From Aeromicrobium stalagmiti (GTDB taxonomy: Bacteria > Actinomycetota > Actinomycetes > Propionibacteriales > Nocardioidaceae): 64,000 bases of DNA. Below, one piece after another: positions 42,625 to 52,134 of the stretch (the stretch's first letter is position 1; every line of letters begins with the position of its first letter). The position numbers and the translations under genes are program-made. Below the pieces are notes generated by a model. It had not been told where the DNA came from and ran no database searches. It worked only from the letters and a program-made list of their open reading frames with translations. The DNA is taken from the NCBI RefSeq assembly GCF_013283745.1, contig NZ_JABSTZ010000004.1, positions 248,001 through 312,000 on the forward strand, in the 5' to 3' direction.

Positions 42625-43365
42625 CTACTCGCCCCAGGTGAGCGAGAAGACCTCGAACGATGCCGCATGGGTCACGCCGAGTCGCGAGCCGGTGGGGCGC
42701 GACATGCCCTCGAGGAACTCGGCGGGGTCGAAGGCCTCCCAGCCGAGACCGTCGATGTAGGCCTGGTGCGCTCGCAGCGACTCGACGCCGCGGTCGAAGG
42801 TGTCCGTGGTGTCGACGGCGTGCGTCGAGTCGGGCGAGCCGGCCGCCCAGACCTGCTTCACGCCGCCCCAGGGCTCGAGACCCTCGACGAGCTGCTCGGA
42901 GAAGATCCACCGGTTGCCCGCGTCGCCGGCGGCGTTGAGGGCTGCGCGGCCGACGGCCATGTGGTCGGGCTGGTTGGGCGCCGATCCGCCCCACGTCTCG
43001 CGGAAGTTGTTGGTGATGATGATCTCGGGGCGATGCCGCCGCACGACCTCGGTGATGGCCCGCCGCAGCGACACGCCGTACTCCAGCACGCCGTCAGGCA
43101 GCCCGAGGAAGTCGACGACCTCGACCCCGACGACCTTGCCGGAGGCGATCTGCTCGGCCATCCGCACCTCGCGGCACTCGTCAGGCGGCAGCCCGTCGAT
43201 GCCCGCCTCGCCGCTGGTCACCATGCAGTAGACGACCGACTTGCCCTGGCCGGTCCACCGGGCGATGGCGGCCGCGGCGCCGAACTCGACGTCGTCCGGG
43301 TGGGCCACGACGACGAGGGCGCGTTCCCAGCTCTCGTCGACGGGCTCGAGGGGTGTGGGTTCCAT
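42625..43365 (-). CDS. PIG-L family deacetylase
   Basis: 246 residues. Zinc-binding motif VVAHPDDVEFG, later NQPDHMAVGRAAL with the third ligand. Family members remove acetyl groups from GlcNAc-containing small molecules (mycothiol MshB, Mca, GlcNAc-PI); the exact substrate is not clear. TAGCCT on the minus strand lies 6 bases before ATG. A small hypothetical gene follows. Confidence 0.9.
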   Translation of the reverse strand: MEPTPLEPVDESWERALVVVAHPDDVEFGAAAAIARWTGQGKSVVYCMVTSGEAGIDGLPPDECREVRMAEQIASGKVVGVEVVDFLGLPDGVLEYGVSLRRAITEVVRRHRPEIIITNNFRETWGGSAPNQPDHMAVGRAALNAAGDAGNRWIFSEQLVEGLEPWGGVKQVWAAGSPDSTHAVDTTDTFDRGVESLRAHQAYIDGLGWEAFDPAEFLEGMSRPTGSRLGVTHAASFEVFSLTWGE

Positions 43366-43392
43366 GTCGCTAGGCTAAGCCCGCATTCCCTC

Positions 43393-43466
43393 GGGGAGGT
43401 AGCTCAGCTGGTTAGAGCAGGGGACTCATAATCCCTGGGTCGCGGGTTCGAGCCCCGCCCTCCCTA
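43393..43466 (+). tRNA. tRNA-Met (CAT anticodon; Ile2 not excluded)
   Basis: 74 nt. Acceptor GGGGAGG pairs with CCTCCCT including a first-position G-T. Anticodon loop CTCATAA gives CAT. T arm GCGGG/CCCGC. The sequence looks like elongator Met, but a lysidine-modified tRNA-Ile2 also has CAT and would need position-specific comparison to exclude. Confidence 0.88.
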
Positions 43467-43484
43467 CCGACAGAAAGGGCAGCC

Positions 43485-43913
43485 ATGCGCGACGCGGTGA
43501 TCTTCGACATGGACGGCACGCTCTGTGACACGACGAGCATCCAGCACCTGATCGAGGGTGCCGACAAGGACTTCGCCGCGTTTCACGCCGCCTCCGCCGA
43601 CTGCCCTCCGCGGCCCGACGTCGTCGAGGCGGCACGGGCGCAGCACGAGCGGGGCCGCGCCGTCGTCGTGGTGACGTCACGCGAGTTCATCTGGCGTGAC
43701 CTCACGCTCGACTGGCTGGTGCGGCACGGGGTGCCGTACGACGCGCTGCACATGCGCATCGTCGGCGACTACCGCAAGGACGTCGTGGTCAAGACCGAGA
43801 TCCTCCAGCAGGTCACCGCCGACGGGTTCACGGTGCTGGAGGCGTGGGACGACAAGGCGGCTGTGCTCGACCTCTGGCGCGACCACGGCATCGTGGTCCA
43901 TCCCGTTCACTGA
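43485..43913 (+). CDS. HAD-superfamily phosphatase (polynucleotide kinase-phosphatase-like)
   Basis: 142 residues. HAD motif I VIFDMDGTLCD with both aspartates, motif II VVVTSRE, and a late aspartate pair AWDDKAAVLDLW. The layout resembles the phosphatase half of T4 Pnkp and related actinobacterial proteins. It likely dephosphorylates nucleotides or nucleic-acid ends. It starts 18 bases after the tRNA. Confidence 0.85.
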   Translation: MRDAVIFDMDGTLCDTTSIQHLIEGADKDFAAFHAASADCPPRPDVVEAARAQHERGRAVVVVTSREFIWRDLTLDWLVRHGVPYDALHMRIVGDYRKDVVVKTEILQQVTADGFTVLEAWDDKAAVLDLWRDHGIVVHPVH

Positions 43914-43940
43914 CGCGCTTCTGGCGCCGCAGAGTGCCCG

Positions 43941-44246
43941 TCAGAGACCGAAGACGGGTCGCTGGTCCTCGGGGACGAGCTCGAGAAACTCCGGGTTGTC
44001 ACGGATGACCTTGGGCACGAAGGGGCAGAACGGCAGCACCGTGCCGCCGCGCGACGCGATCTCGGTGAGGGCGCCGGCGATGAGCTGCCCGCCGATGCCG
44101 CGGCCCTCGAACTGGGGGAGCACCCGCGTGTGGGGGAGGGCGTACTCGTCGCCGTCCTTGCGATAGTCGACGTAGCCGGCGAGCTCACCGTCGACGGTGA
44201 TCTCGAAGCGTGAGTCGGCCGGGTTGTCGTGCACCGTGGTCGTCAT
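43941..44246 (-). CDS. GNAT-like acetyltransferase (YjdJ/Gtn type)
   Basis: 101 residues. The short GNAT fold has FEITVDGELAGYVDYR, the acetyl-CoA loop PQFEGRGIGGQLIAGAL and LPFCPFVPKVIRDNPEF, which is characteristic of the small N-acetyltransferase family (YidJ/YjdJ, COG2388). Function unknown. It is convergent with the HAD gene and divergent from DUF3145. Confidence 0.9.
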   Translation of the reverse strand: MTTTVHDNPADSRFEITVDGELAGYVDYRKDGDEYALPHTRVLPQFEGRGIGGQLIAGALTEIASRGGTVLPFCPFVPKVIRDNPEFLELVPEDQRPVFGL

Positions 44247-44351
44247 CCGACATTCCCCTTGCCCCAGATGTTGTCCGCAGACCTCAAAGTACGACACAAT
44301 GGTCGCAGGTGCACCCAAGACGCTGGGGAAGGCGAATCTAGGGAGGCACCG

Positions 44352-44867
44352 ATGAACATGTCATCGCCGACGAACACGACGCGGGGAGTGCTCTTTGTGC
44401 ACTCCTCCGCTTCTGCGCTGTGCCCGCACGTCGAGTGGGCGGTCGCAGGAGTGCTGGGCGGCACGCCCGACGTCTCGTGGGTGCCCCAGGGCGCCGAGCC
44501 CGGCACCTACCGCGCGGAGCTCTCGTGGCAGGCGCCCGTCGGCACCGCCGCGGCGCTGGCATCCGCCCTCCGCGGATGGGAGCAGCTGCGCTTCGAGGTC
44601 ACGGAGGAGCCGACCGCGTCCAGCGAGGGCGCGCGCTACTCCTACACCCCGAAGCTCGGCATCTTCCACGCCATGACTGGTCTGCACGGCGACGTGCTGA
44701 TCCCCGAGGACCGCATCAAGGCGTTCCGGGTCAAGGCGTCGCTCGGCGAGGTCGACATCGAGACGGCCCTCGACGGCCTGCTGGGCGTCGCCTGGGACGC
44801 CGAGCTCGAGCCGTTCCGTCACGCCGGTGACGGCGCGCCGGTGCGTTGGCTGCACCAAGTCATCTGA
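44352..44867 (+). CDS. DUF3145 protein
   Basis: 171 residues (or 169 from the second Met). SD-like GGGAGG is 5 bases upstream. DUF3145 pattern GVLFVHSSASALCPHVEWAVAGVL, and a GIFHAMTGLHGDVLIPEDRI core. In Streptomyces this gene follows the fabD-fabH-acpP-fabF cluster; here it lies next to an unusual membrane-linked acyl carrier protein. Function unknown, possibly linked to fatty acid synthesis. Confidence 0.92.
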   Translation: MNMSSPTNTTRGVLFVHSSASALCPHVEWAVAGVLGGTPDVSWVPQGAEPGTYRAELSWQAPVGTAAALASALRGWEQLRFEVTEEPTASSEGARYSYTPKLGIFHAMTGLHGDVLIPEDRIKAFRVKASLGEVDIETALDGLLGVAWDAELEPFRHAGDGAPVRWLHQVI

Positions 44868-44895
44868 GCGCCTCACCGACGAGCGGCGGCTGATC

Positions 44896-45732
44896 TCAGC
44901 CGATCGCGACCTTGACCGACGGTGTGGTCTTGCCGGTGGCGGTGTTCTTGATGCGGAACTCCCGCTCGCCCGTGCGCGACGTGTAGAGCTCGGTCTTGAA
45001 CGTGCCGCCGTCGCGGGTCGTCGTCTCGATCGGAAAGTCGTCCCACTCCTGGCCCTCGCCGACGTCCCTGACCTCGATCTGCAGCTTCTCGCCCTCGTCG
45101 CTGGTCGGGAAGGCCCCCGACAGGATGAAGCGCTCGCCGGGCGAGACGCTCGTCGACGACGCGTCGATCGTCGGCGGGGGCTCGCCGGTCTCCGTCGTGG
45201 GTGTCGGGTCGGGGGTCGGGGTGCTCGTGGCCGTCGGCTCGGGCGTGGTCGGGGCGGCGATGGGCGGCAGGTCGACGCTGCCGATGCCGCTGGCGCTCAT
45301 CAGGGCTGCGCCGCCGAGGCCCAGCACGGCTCCCACGACGAGGCCGGCCAGCGCGAACCGGGTCGCGAACCACGCGGTGTTGCCGCGCCGCTCGGGGGCT
45401 TCGTCAGGTGCCACGTCTCGGACCTCCGTGGTGGGGGCGGGGGGTGCCGGGGCGAGTTTCGGGACGCTCGGGGCACCGCTGGGGGGTTGCGAGCCATCAT
45501 GCCTGACGACGGCGTCGATCGCGTCCTGGATCGTGACCATCGAGTCGATGGTGTCGTCGGACAGGTAGAGGTCGAATCTGCGGCCCAGCTCCTCGCCGAC
45601 CTCGACGACGGTCAGGGAGTCGGTGCCGAGATCCTTGAGCGTCGCATCGGGCGTGACGGCGTCGGCCGGGCAGCCGACCACGCGGACGAGAATGTCGGTC
45701 AGCTGCTCATGAACCGCGGACGACGAAGGCAC
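44896..45732 (-). CDS. Membrane-anchored acyl-carrier-like protein with extracellular Ig-like domain
   Basis: 278 residues. Residues 1-80 are an acyl carrier protein: LKDLGTDSLTVVEVG with phosphopantetheine serine Ser39. A Pro/Ala linker (81-120) leads to one transmembrane segment (about 124-148), then a Thr/Pro-rich stalk (156-186) and a beta-rich Ig-like domain (about 188-278). Basic residues before the segment favour the carrier in the cytoplasm and the Ig domain outside. I know no standard family with this order. It is convergent with DUF3145 (28 bases) and divergent from an alpha/beta hydrolase. Confidence 0.8.
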   Translation of the reverse strand: MPSSSAVHEQLTDILVRVVGCPADAVTPDATLKDLGTDSLTVVEVGEELGRRFDLYLSDDTIDSMVTIQDAIDAVVRHDGSQPPSGAPSVPKLAPAPPAPTTEVRDVAPDEAPERRGNTAWFATRFALAGLVVGAVLGLGGAALMSASGIGSVDLPPIAAPTTPEPTATSTPTPDPTPTTETGEPPPTIDASSTSVSPGERFILSGAFPTSDEGEKLQIEVRDVGEGQEWDDFPIETTTRDGGTFKTELYTSRTGEREFRIKNTATGKTTPSVKVAIG

Positions 45733-45823
45733 GCCTCCACTCTAGCGAGGTGGTGCGGTGCGTCACGCCATCTCGACAGGGGTTTGCCGGACCGGCGGCG
45801 TCACGCGCGCCTAGACTGCACGA

Positions 45824-46780
45824 ATGGAGAGCGTCGAGGACGTCCAGTACGTCGTGGTGCACGGCTACCGACGGGCGTTCCGCATCTGCGGATCCGGCCC
45901 GGCGCTGCTGCTGCTGCACGGCCTGGCCTGCGACTCCTCGACCTGGATCGACGTCATGCCGGCCCTGGCCGAGCACTACACGGTCATCGCCCCTGACCTG
46001 CTGGGTCACGGCGAGTCCGACAAGCCTGATGCCGACTACTCGCTCGGCGGCTATGCCAACGGCATGCGCGACCTGCTCACGGTGCTCGGCATCGACAAGG
46101 TGACGGTGGTCGGTCACAGCTTCGGCGGCGGCGTCGCGATGCAGTTCGCCTACCAGTTCCCCGACCGCACGGAGCGCGTCGTGCTGGTGTCGACTGGTGG
46201 CCTGGGCCGCGAGGTCACCCCGCTCATCCGCTTCCTGACGCTCCCGGGCAGCGGCCTGGCGATCGGAGCGGCGACGCTGCGCCCGTGGCGCCCCCTCGTG
46301 AGCGGCGCCATGAGATCGCTCTCCCGGCTGCCGATCAGCGCGACCCGAGACCTCGACGAGGTGGCCCGCATCTACGAGGCGCTGGCCGATCCGGCGCAGC
46401 GGACGGCCGTCCGGCGCGTCACGAGCCACGTGCTCAACTGGCGCGGCCAGTACGTCACGATGACCGATCGCAGCTATCTCGCGCGCCTGATGCCCGTTCT
46501 GGTGATCTGGGGGCGCGACGACATGGTCATCCCGGCCTCGCACGCCGACTACGCGCCCACGCAAGTCTCCGACGTCCACGTGCTCGAGGACTCCGGCCAC
46601 TTCCCGCACAAGGACCACCCGGAGGAGTTCGCGCGGCTCGTCCACGAGTTCATCGAGGGCAGCGAGCCAGCGCACTACCACCGGGGCCGGTGGCGTGCCC
46701 TGCTGCGCCGAGGCGACCAGTACGAGCTGGAGAGCGTCGTGACGCCGCCTGTTGCGGGCGTCGTGCCTGCGATCAGCTGA
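45824..46780 (+). CDS. Alpha/beta hydrolase
   Basis: 318 residues. Oxyanion hole LLLLHGLACDS, nucleophile elbow GHSFGGG, acid region WGRDDMVIP and a late His in EDSGHFPHKDHP. It is a cytoplasmic esterase-like or lipase-like enzyme of unknown substrate; the C-terminal 40 residues extend beyond the normal fold. TAGACT 6 bases before ATG suggests a leaderless transcript. It is divergent from the carrier-protein gene. Confidence 0.9.
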   Translation: MESVEDVQYVVVHGYRRAFRICGSGPALLLLHGLACDSSTWIDVMPALAEHYTVIAPDLLGHGESDKPDADYSLGGYANGMRDLLTVLGIDKVTVVGHSFGGGVAMQFAYQFPDRTERVVLVSTGGLGREVTPLIRFLTLPGSGLAIGAATLRPWRPLVSGAMRSLSRLPISATRDLDEVARIYEALADPAQRTAVRRVTSHVLNWRGQYVTMTDRSYLARLMPVLVIWGRDDMVIPASHADYAPTQVSDVHVLEDSGHFPHKDHPEEFARLVHEFIEGSEPAHYHRGRWRALLRRGDQYELESVVTPPVAGVVPAIS

Positions 46781-46816
46781 GACCGGGCTGCACGTCAGCC
46801 CAGCCTTGCGACGGGA

Positions 46817-47917
46817 TCAGGCCGACGGCTCCGACATGGTCCGGGCTGCGTCGGTCGTCGGCTCGTCGACCGGTTCGGCGTCCTGCAGCGCCGCATGGCG
46901 TCGCCGCTTCTGCCACTTGGAGTTGCCGGTGACCCAGGCGCCGATCATGACGGCGATCCAGCCGATGACCAGTCCACCGATGTCGTCGGCGATGTAGTGC
47001 CAGCCGAGGTAGATCGTGGCCAGGATCGTGAAGCCGAGGTAGGTCCACGCGGTGTAGCGGACGGCGCGGGCGATGCCGGCGTAGTGCAGGAAGAGCGCCA
47101 GCGTGAAGACGACCGACACGTGCAGCGACGCGAACCCGGCGATGCCGTAGATCTTGTCGCCCTGCGGATCCTCCTTGAAGCCGAACGCGCCTCGTAGCAG
47201 CGACATCTGCAGCTGGGTGGCGCCGTTGTCAGGCAGGTCGGCGAACCGCTGCGGCTCGTAGAACGCGGGACCGAGGGTCGGCAGGCTGTAGTAGCTCACG
47301 ACACCCAGCACCCAGTTGAGGCTGACGGCCGTGGCGTACCAGGCGCCGACGGTGAAGTCGCGGTGCAGCACGAGCACCGCGCCCACGGTGATCGGCACGA
47401 CCGGCAGGTAGAGCACGTAGAGCACGGCCAGCACCTGCGCTGCGATGCTCGTGCCCAGCACGTCGTGCAGCACCGTCGCCGGATTGTTGCCGAAGAAGAG
47501 CCAGTGGTCGAGCTCGAGCAGCTGCCTGTCGTGCAGCGTCGTCGTCAGCTCGGGCAGATAGCTCTTGAGGTTCCGGTAGCTGACGTAGCAGATGTAGAAC
47601 GACAGCATGCCGGTGGCGACGTGCCCGACACGCTTCCAGTTCCACTCGTCGCGCACGATCGTCCGGACGCCGGAGAACGCGTTCTTGAACCCGTAGCGGT
47701 AGATCGACTGAGGCAGGATGGCCACCGCGAAGATCAGCAGACCGATCATCGGCAGGCGGATGTAGGCGGGCCCGAGGAATCCCTCGGGGTCCTTCAGACC
47801 CACGTTGAGGTCGTGCGAGTAGTAGATCGTCACGAGTCCGACCACGACTGACAAGCAGAACGCAAATGCGTAGGGCCAGCGGAGGAACGCGGCAGGCCAT
47901 CGAAGCATGGACGTCAT
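46817..47917 (-). CDS. PAP2-superfamily membrane protein (inositol-phosphotransferase-like)
   Basis: 366 residues with about seven membrane segments. PAP2 motifs near the end: FASLHVSVVF (conserved SxH) and WHYIADDIGG (catalytic His and Asp). The longer N-terminal part resembles the Aur1-like group that moves phospho-inositol head groups, but it could also be a lipid phosphatase. An alternative start is ATG 47908. It follows convergently after the alpha/beta hydrolase. Confidence 0.87.
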   Translation of the reverse strand: MTSMLRWPAAFLRWPYAFAFCLSVVVGLVTIYYSHDLNVGLKDPEGFLGPAYIRLPMIGLLIFAVAILPQSIYRYGFKNAFSGVRTIVRDEWNWKRVGHVATGMLSFYICYVSYRNLKSYLPELTTTLHDRQLLELDHWLFFGNNPATVLHDVLGTSIAAQVLAVLYVLYLPVVPITVGAVLVLHRDFTVGAWYATAVSLNWVLGVVSYYSLPTLGPAFYEPQRFADLPDNGATQLQMSLLRGAFGFKEDPQGDKIYGIAGFASLHVSVVFTLALFLHYAGIARAVRYTAWTYLGFTILATIYLGWHYIADDIGGLVIGWIAVMIGAWVTGNSKWQKRRRHAALQDAEPVDEPTTDAARTMSEPSA

Positions 47918-47956
47918 CCTAAACGTCCATGCTGAGAGCCGGTTGTGAGACCCGGC

Positions 47957-50713
47957 TCAGGCGTCACCACCGACCTGCTCGACGCCCGCGACGGCCGTCG
48001 GATCGTCGATGCGGAAGCGGCTGAACGCCTCGCGCACCGTCTCGGCCCGCACCGAGCCCTGCTGGGCCAGGCTCTGCAGGACGCTGACGACGATCGACTC
48101 GGTGTCGACCTGGAACGTGCGGCGGGCGGCGGCCCGGGTGTCGGCGAAGCCGAATCCGTCGGTGCCGAGCGACTGCCACGGTCCGGGGACCCAGCGGGCG
48201 ATCTGGTCGGGGACGGCGCGCATGTAGTCGCTGACCGCGACCGTGACGGCGCTGGAGTCCATGAGCTTGACCGTGATGTAGGGCATCCGGTTGTACTCGC
48301 CCGGGTGGTTGAGGTTCCACTTCTCGGCCGCGACGGCGTCACGGGCGAGCTCGTTCCACGACGTCACCGACCACACGTCGGCGGCGACGCCGTAGTCGGC
48401 CGCGAGGATCTCCTGGGCCTTGAGGGCCCACGGCACCGAGACGCCGGACGCCATGATGCGCGCCGTCGCCGTGCCGTCGGTCGCCTTCTTGTAGACGTAG
48501 GCGCCCTTGAGGATGCCCTCGACGTCGACGTTCTCCGGCTCGGCCGGCTGGTTGAACGCCTCGTTGTAGACCGTGAGGTAGAAGATGATGTCCTCGCCGT
48601 GCGGGAACGTGTCGGACGTCCCGTACATGCGCTCGAGGCCGTACTTCATGATGTGGCTGATCTCGAAGCTGAACGCGGGGTCGTAGTGCACGACGGCCGG
48701 GTTGGTCTGCGCGATGAGCGGCGAGTGGCCGTCGGCGTGCTGCAGGCCCTCGCCCGTGAGCGTCGTACGACCGGCTGTGGCGCCGATGAGGAAGCCACGG
48801 GCCAGCTGGTCGGCCATCGCCCAGATCGAGTCGGCGGTGCGCTGGAAGCCGAACATCGAGTAGAAGAGGTAGACCGGGATCATCGGCTCGCCGTGCGTCG
48901 AGTAGGCGCTGCCCGCCGCGATCGCCGACGCCATGGCGCCGGCCTCGCTGATGCCCTCGTGCAGCAGCTGGCCCTGGGCCGACTCCTTGTAGGCCAGGAG
49001 CAGCTTGCGGTCGACCGACTCGTACGTCTGGCCGGCCGGGTTGTAGATCTTGGCCGACGGGAACATCGAGTCCATGCCGAACGTGCGGTACTCGTCGGGC
49101 GCGATCGGGACGATGCGGCGCCCGATCTCCGGGTCCTTCATGAGGTCGCGGAGCAGACGGACGAACGCCATCGTGGTGGCGATCTGCTGCTTGCCCGAGC
49201 CCTTCTTGAGCTCCTCGTAGACCGACGGGTCGGGCAGCTTGACCGGCGTCGGGTCGACGATGCGCTTGGGCAGCGAGCCGCCCAGGGCCTCACGACGGGC
49301 CTTCATGTACTGGATCTCTTCGCTGTCGGCGCCCGGGTGGTAGAACGGCGCGATGTCGCTGCCGTCGATCTGGGCGTCGGAGATCGGGATGTTGAGGCGG
49401 TCGCGGAAGCCCTTGAGGTCGTCCTTGGTCAGCTTCTTCATCTGGTGGGTCGCGTTGCGGCCGGCGAACGACTCCAGGAGCCATCCCTTGACCGTGTGGG
49501 CGAGGATCACGGTCGGCTGTCCGGTGTGCTTCTGCGCCGCCTCGAAGGCCGCGTAGACCTTGCGGTAGTCGTGGCCGCCGCGCGGGAGCCGCTCGATGTC
49601 GCCGTCGGTCAGGTGCTCGACCATCTTGGTCAGACGCGGGTCGGGGCCGAAGAAGTTCTCGCGGTTGTAGGCGCCGGTCTCGACCGAGAGGGTCTGGAAC
49701 TCGCCGTCGGGGGTGCGGTTCATCTGGTTGACGAGCGCGCCGTCGGTGTCGCGGGCGAGCAGGTCGTCCCACTCACGTCCCCACACGACCTTGATGACGT
49801 TCCAGCCGGCTCCGCGGAACGTCGACTCGAGCTCCTGGATGATCTTGCCGTTGCCGCGCACGGGTCCGTCGAGCTGCTGCAGGTTGCAGTTGACGACGAA
49901 CGTCAGGTTGTCGAGCTCCTCGCGCGCGGCGATGCCGATCGCGCCGAGCGACTCGGGCTCGCCCATCTCGCCGTCGCCGAGGAACGTCCAGACGTGCTGC
50001 TGGCTGGTGTCCTTGATGCCGCGGTTGTGCAGGTAGCGGTTGAAGCGCGCCTGGTAGATCGAGTTGATCGCGCCGAGGCCCATCGAGACCGTGGGGAACT
50101 CCCAGTAGTCCTGCATGAGGCGGGGGTGGGGGTACGACGAGAGGCCGTTGCCCGCACCGTGCGAGTGCTCCTGGCGGAACCGGTCGAGCTGGGTCTCGCT
50201 CAGGCCGCCCTCGAGGAAGGACCGGGCGTAGATGCCGGGGGCCGCGTGACCCTGGAAGTAGATCTGGTCGCCGCCTCCGGGGTGGTTCTTGCCCTTGAAG
50301 AAGTGGTTGAAGCCGACCTCGTAGAGGCTCGCGGCCGACTGGTAGGACGCGATGTGACCGCCGACGCCGAGGCCGGGACGGTTGGCGCGCGACACCATCA
50401 CGGCGGCGTTCCAGCGGATGTAGGAGCGGATGCGTCGCTCGATCGCCTCGTTGCCGGGGAACCAGGGCTCACGCTCCGGCGGGATCGTGTTGATGAAGTC
50501 GGTGCTGCGCAGCGCCGGGACGCCGACGTTCTGCTCGCGGGCGCGCTCGAGCAGCTTGAGCATCACGTAGCGGGCACGGCTCCGTCCGCGGCTGTCGACC
50601 ATCTCGTCGAGCGAGCTGAGCCACTCAGCGGTCTCGTCGGGGTCGATGTCAGGCAGCTGGGTCGGCAGACCCTCGTGAATGACTGGCGGACGTTCCTGGC
50701 CGGATTGCGGCAT
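47957..50713 (-). CDS. aceE: Pyruvate dehydrogenase E1 component, homodimeric type
   Basis: 918 residues from ATG 50713, which has SD-like GGGAGAG 4 bases upstream and places the start 20 residues before the conserved [16 protein letters not shown] 50749 (930 residues) is possible. The thiamine diphosphate motif is present as [12 protein letters not shown], and the long homodimeric E1 pattern is intact. It decarboxylates pyruvate for acetyl-CoA with E2 and E3. It is divergent from DUF3052, a conserved actinobacterial arrangement. Confidence 0.95.
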   Translation of the reverse strand: MPQSGQERPPVIHEGLPTQLPDIDPDETAEWLSSLDEMVDSRGRSRARYVMLKLLERAREQNVGVPALRSTDFINTIPPEREPWFPGNEAIERRIRSYIRWNAAVMVSRANRPGLGVGGHIASYQSAASLYEVGFNHFFKGKNHPGGGDQIYFQGHAAPGIYARSFLEGGLSETQLDRFRQEHSHGAGNGLSSYPHPRLMQDYWEFPTVSMGLGAINSIYQARFNRYLHNRGIKDTSQQHVWTFLGDGEMGEPESLGAIGIAAREELDNLTFVVNCNLQQLDGPVRGNGKIIQELESTFRGAGWNVIKVVWGREWDDLLARDTDGALVNQMNRTPDGEFQTLSVETGAYNRENFFGPDPRLTKMVEHLTDGDIERLPRGGHDYRKVYAAFEAAQKHTGQPTVILAHTVKGWLLESFAGRNATHQMKKLTKDDLKGFRDRLNIPISDAQIDGSDIAPFYHPGADSEEIQYMKARREALGGSLPKRIVDPTPVKLPDPSVYEELKKGSGKQQIATTMAFVRLLRDLMKDPEIGRRIVPIAPDEYRTFGMDSMFPSAKIYNPAGQTYESVDRKLLLAYKESAQGQLLHEGISEAGAMASAIAAGSAYSTHGEPMIPVYLFYSMFGFQRTADSIWAMADQLARGFLIGATAGRTTLTGEGLQHADGHSPLIAQTNPAVVHYDPAFSFEISHIMKYGLERMYGTSDTFPHGEDIIFYLTVYNEAFNQPAEPENVDVEGILKGAYVYKKATDGTATARIMASGVSVPWALKAQEILAADYGVAADVWSVTSWNELARDAVAAEKWNLNHPGEYNRMPYITVKLMDSSAVTVAVSDYMRAVPDQIARWVPGPWQSLGTDGFGFADTRAAARRTFQVDTESIVVSVLQSLAQQGSVRAETVREAFSRFRIDDPTAVAGVEQVGGDA

Positions 50714-50838
50714 GTTCTCTCCCAGATGTCTTGTGGACGTGTCCATCATTCCACCTCGGGTTCGCTACTGTGATACCGGCAACGATGCTGAACAACCTAC
50801 TTTTCAGTAGGTTTCGTCGAACTTGAGGAGACATACCG

Positions 50839-51225
50839 GTGGACGCGGGCAAGCTGGGCTTCGGTCCTGACACCGTCATCCAGGAGCTGGGCTGGGACGA
50901 CGACGTCGACGAGGAGCTCCGCGTCGAGATCGAACGTCACACCGGCAACAACCTGGTGGACGGCGACATCGGCGATGACGTCGACGGCGTGATCCTCTGG
51001 TGGCGCGATGTCGACGGTGATCTCACCGATGCGCTGGTCGACTCCCTCCAGGACCTGGTCGAGGGCGGATCCGTCTGGCTGCTGACGCCGAAGGTGGGGC
51101 GCCCCAACTACGTGCCCGGCGCCGACGTCGTCGAGGCCGCGGAGATCGCGGGGCTGTCGGTGACGACCACGTCGGCGGCGACCGCCGACTGGGCCGCGAC
51201 GCGGCTCACCGCGCACAAGCGCTGA
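50839..51225 (+). CDS. DUF3052 protein
   Basis: 128 residues, GTG start with SD-like GAGGAG 9 bases upstream. Acidic. N-terminal GKLGFGPDTVIQELGWDDDVD is typical of DUF3052. The family is small, conserved in actinobacteria and sits beside aceE in many of them. Function unknown. ahpE follows 67 bases downstream. Confidence 0.92.
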   Translation: MDAGKLGFGPDTVIQELGWDDDVDEELRVEIERHTGNNLVDGDIGDDVDGVILWWRDVDGDLTDALVDSLQDLVEGGSVWLLTPKVGRPNYVPGADVVEAAEIAGLSVTTTSAATADWAATRLTAHKR

Positions 51226-51292
51226 CGGCGTCCTCGGCGGTCGAGTGCCGCTGAGGACTGAAGCGGTGCGGCGAGACCACTACGCTCGTGGC

Positions 51293-51754
51293 ATGACTCT
51301 CACGATCGGCGACGCCGCACCCGACTTCACCCTCAAGAACCAGCACGGCGAGGACATCTCCCTGTCGTCGTTCCGCGGCGACAAGAACGTCGTGGTCGTG
51401 TTCTTCCCGTTCGCGTTCAGCGGCATCTGCACCGGCGAGCTGTGCGAGATCCGTGACAACCTCGGTGACTTCCAGACCGACGACGCCGAGGTGCTCGCGG
51501 TCTCGTGCGACCACTTCTTCTCCAACCGGGCCTTCGCGGAGCGCGACGGCTACGAGTTCTCGATCCTCAGCGACTTCTGGCCGCACGGCGACGTCTCGCG
51601 CGCCTACGGCACGTTCAACGACGGTGCAGGGGCGCCCAACCGGGGCACTTTCGTGATCGACAAGGACGGCATCCTGCGCTGGCAGGTCGTCCAGGGCATC
51701 GGCGACGCCCGTGACCTGGGGGCCTACCGGACGGCTCTCGCCGACCTCTCCTGA
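51293..51754 (+). CDS. ahpE: Peroxiredoxin, AhpE family
   Basis: 153 residues. The peroxidatic cysteine lies in FSGICTGELCEIRD (Cys45), within the conserved Pro/Thr/Cys pattern modified to F(A)FSGICT; a second cysteine four residues later is near the position seen in AhpE. It reduces hydroperoxides. TACGCT 6 bases before ATG. It is part of the aceE-DUF3052-ahpE block known from Mycobacterium. Confidence 0.92.
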   Translation: MTLTIGDAAPDFTLKNQHGEDISLSSFRGDKNVVVVFFPFAFSGICTGELCEIRDNLGDFQTDDAEVLAVSCDHFFSNRAFAERDGYEFSILSDFWPHGDVSRAYGTFNDGAGAPNRGTFVIDKDGILRWQVVQGIGDARDLGAYRTALADLS

Positions 51755-51831
51755 CAGACCGTCGCGAGATTCCTGAAATCTTCCCAAATCGGCTGCGCCC
51801 CGACCCGCGGATGCAGCATGATGATCGTGCT

Positions 51832-51865
51832 GCGGCTGCCAGGGACCCGAGACCTTGGCAGCCGC
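51832..51865 (+). terminator. Hairpin between ahpE and tRNA-Val
   Basis: GCGGCTGCCA / TGGCAGCCGC (10 bp perfect) extended by AGG/CCT with one bulged T around a short loop. It lies 78 bases after the ahpE stop and 84 before the tRNA, in an otherwise empty stretch. Confidence 0.65.
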
Positions 51866-51948
51866 CGCTTTGTCTGCTGCCGGTTTGTTGCCGGCGCGAG
51901 GATGTGGGGCGGGCCCGGCCGCTGCGGTAGTGTGCCGCTGGTCCTTCG

Positions 51949-52022
51949 GGGCGAATAGCTCAGCTGGTTAGAGCATCCGGTTTACACCCGGAAGGTCGGG
52001 GGTTCGAGTCCCTCTTCGCCCA
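51949..52022 (+). tRNA. tRNA-Val (TAC anticodon)
   Basis: 74 nt. Acceptor GGGCGAA/TTCGCCC, discriminator A. Anticodon stem TCCGG/CCGGA around loop TTTACAC, giving TAC. T arm with GGGGGTTCGAGTCCC. Confidence 0.95.
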
Positions 52023-52134
52023 CATCGATCATGGGTCGGACCGCTCTTTGGTCCGGCCCTTGAACCTTCTCGGCCCGAGGGTGATCCCTGGTCCGTCGAC
52101 GCCCGGAGCGACGCGGGTCTGACACGATGAGCGG

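Noticed and set aside
43393..43466. Calling this tRNA an initiator tRNA
   Set aside because: An A:U-type mismatch at the acceptor end and three G:C pairs in the anticodon stem expected for an initiator are not both present; elongator Met or Ile2 fits better.
47945..50773. 942-codon open frame opposite aceE
   Set aside because: A shadow of aceE; composition is typical of antisense translation and there is no family pattern.
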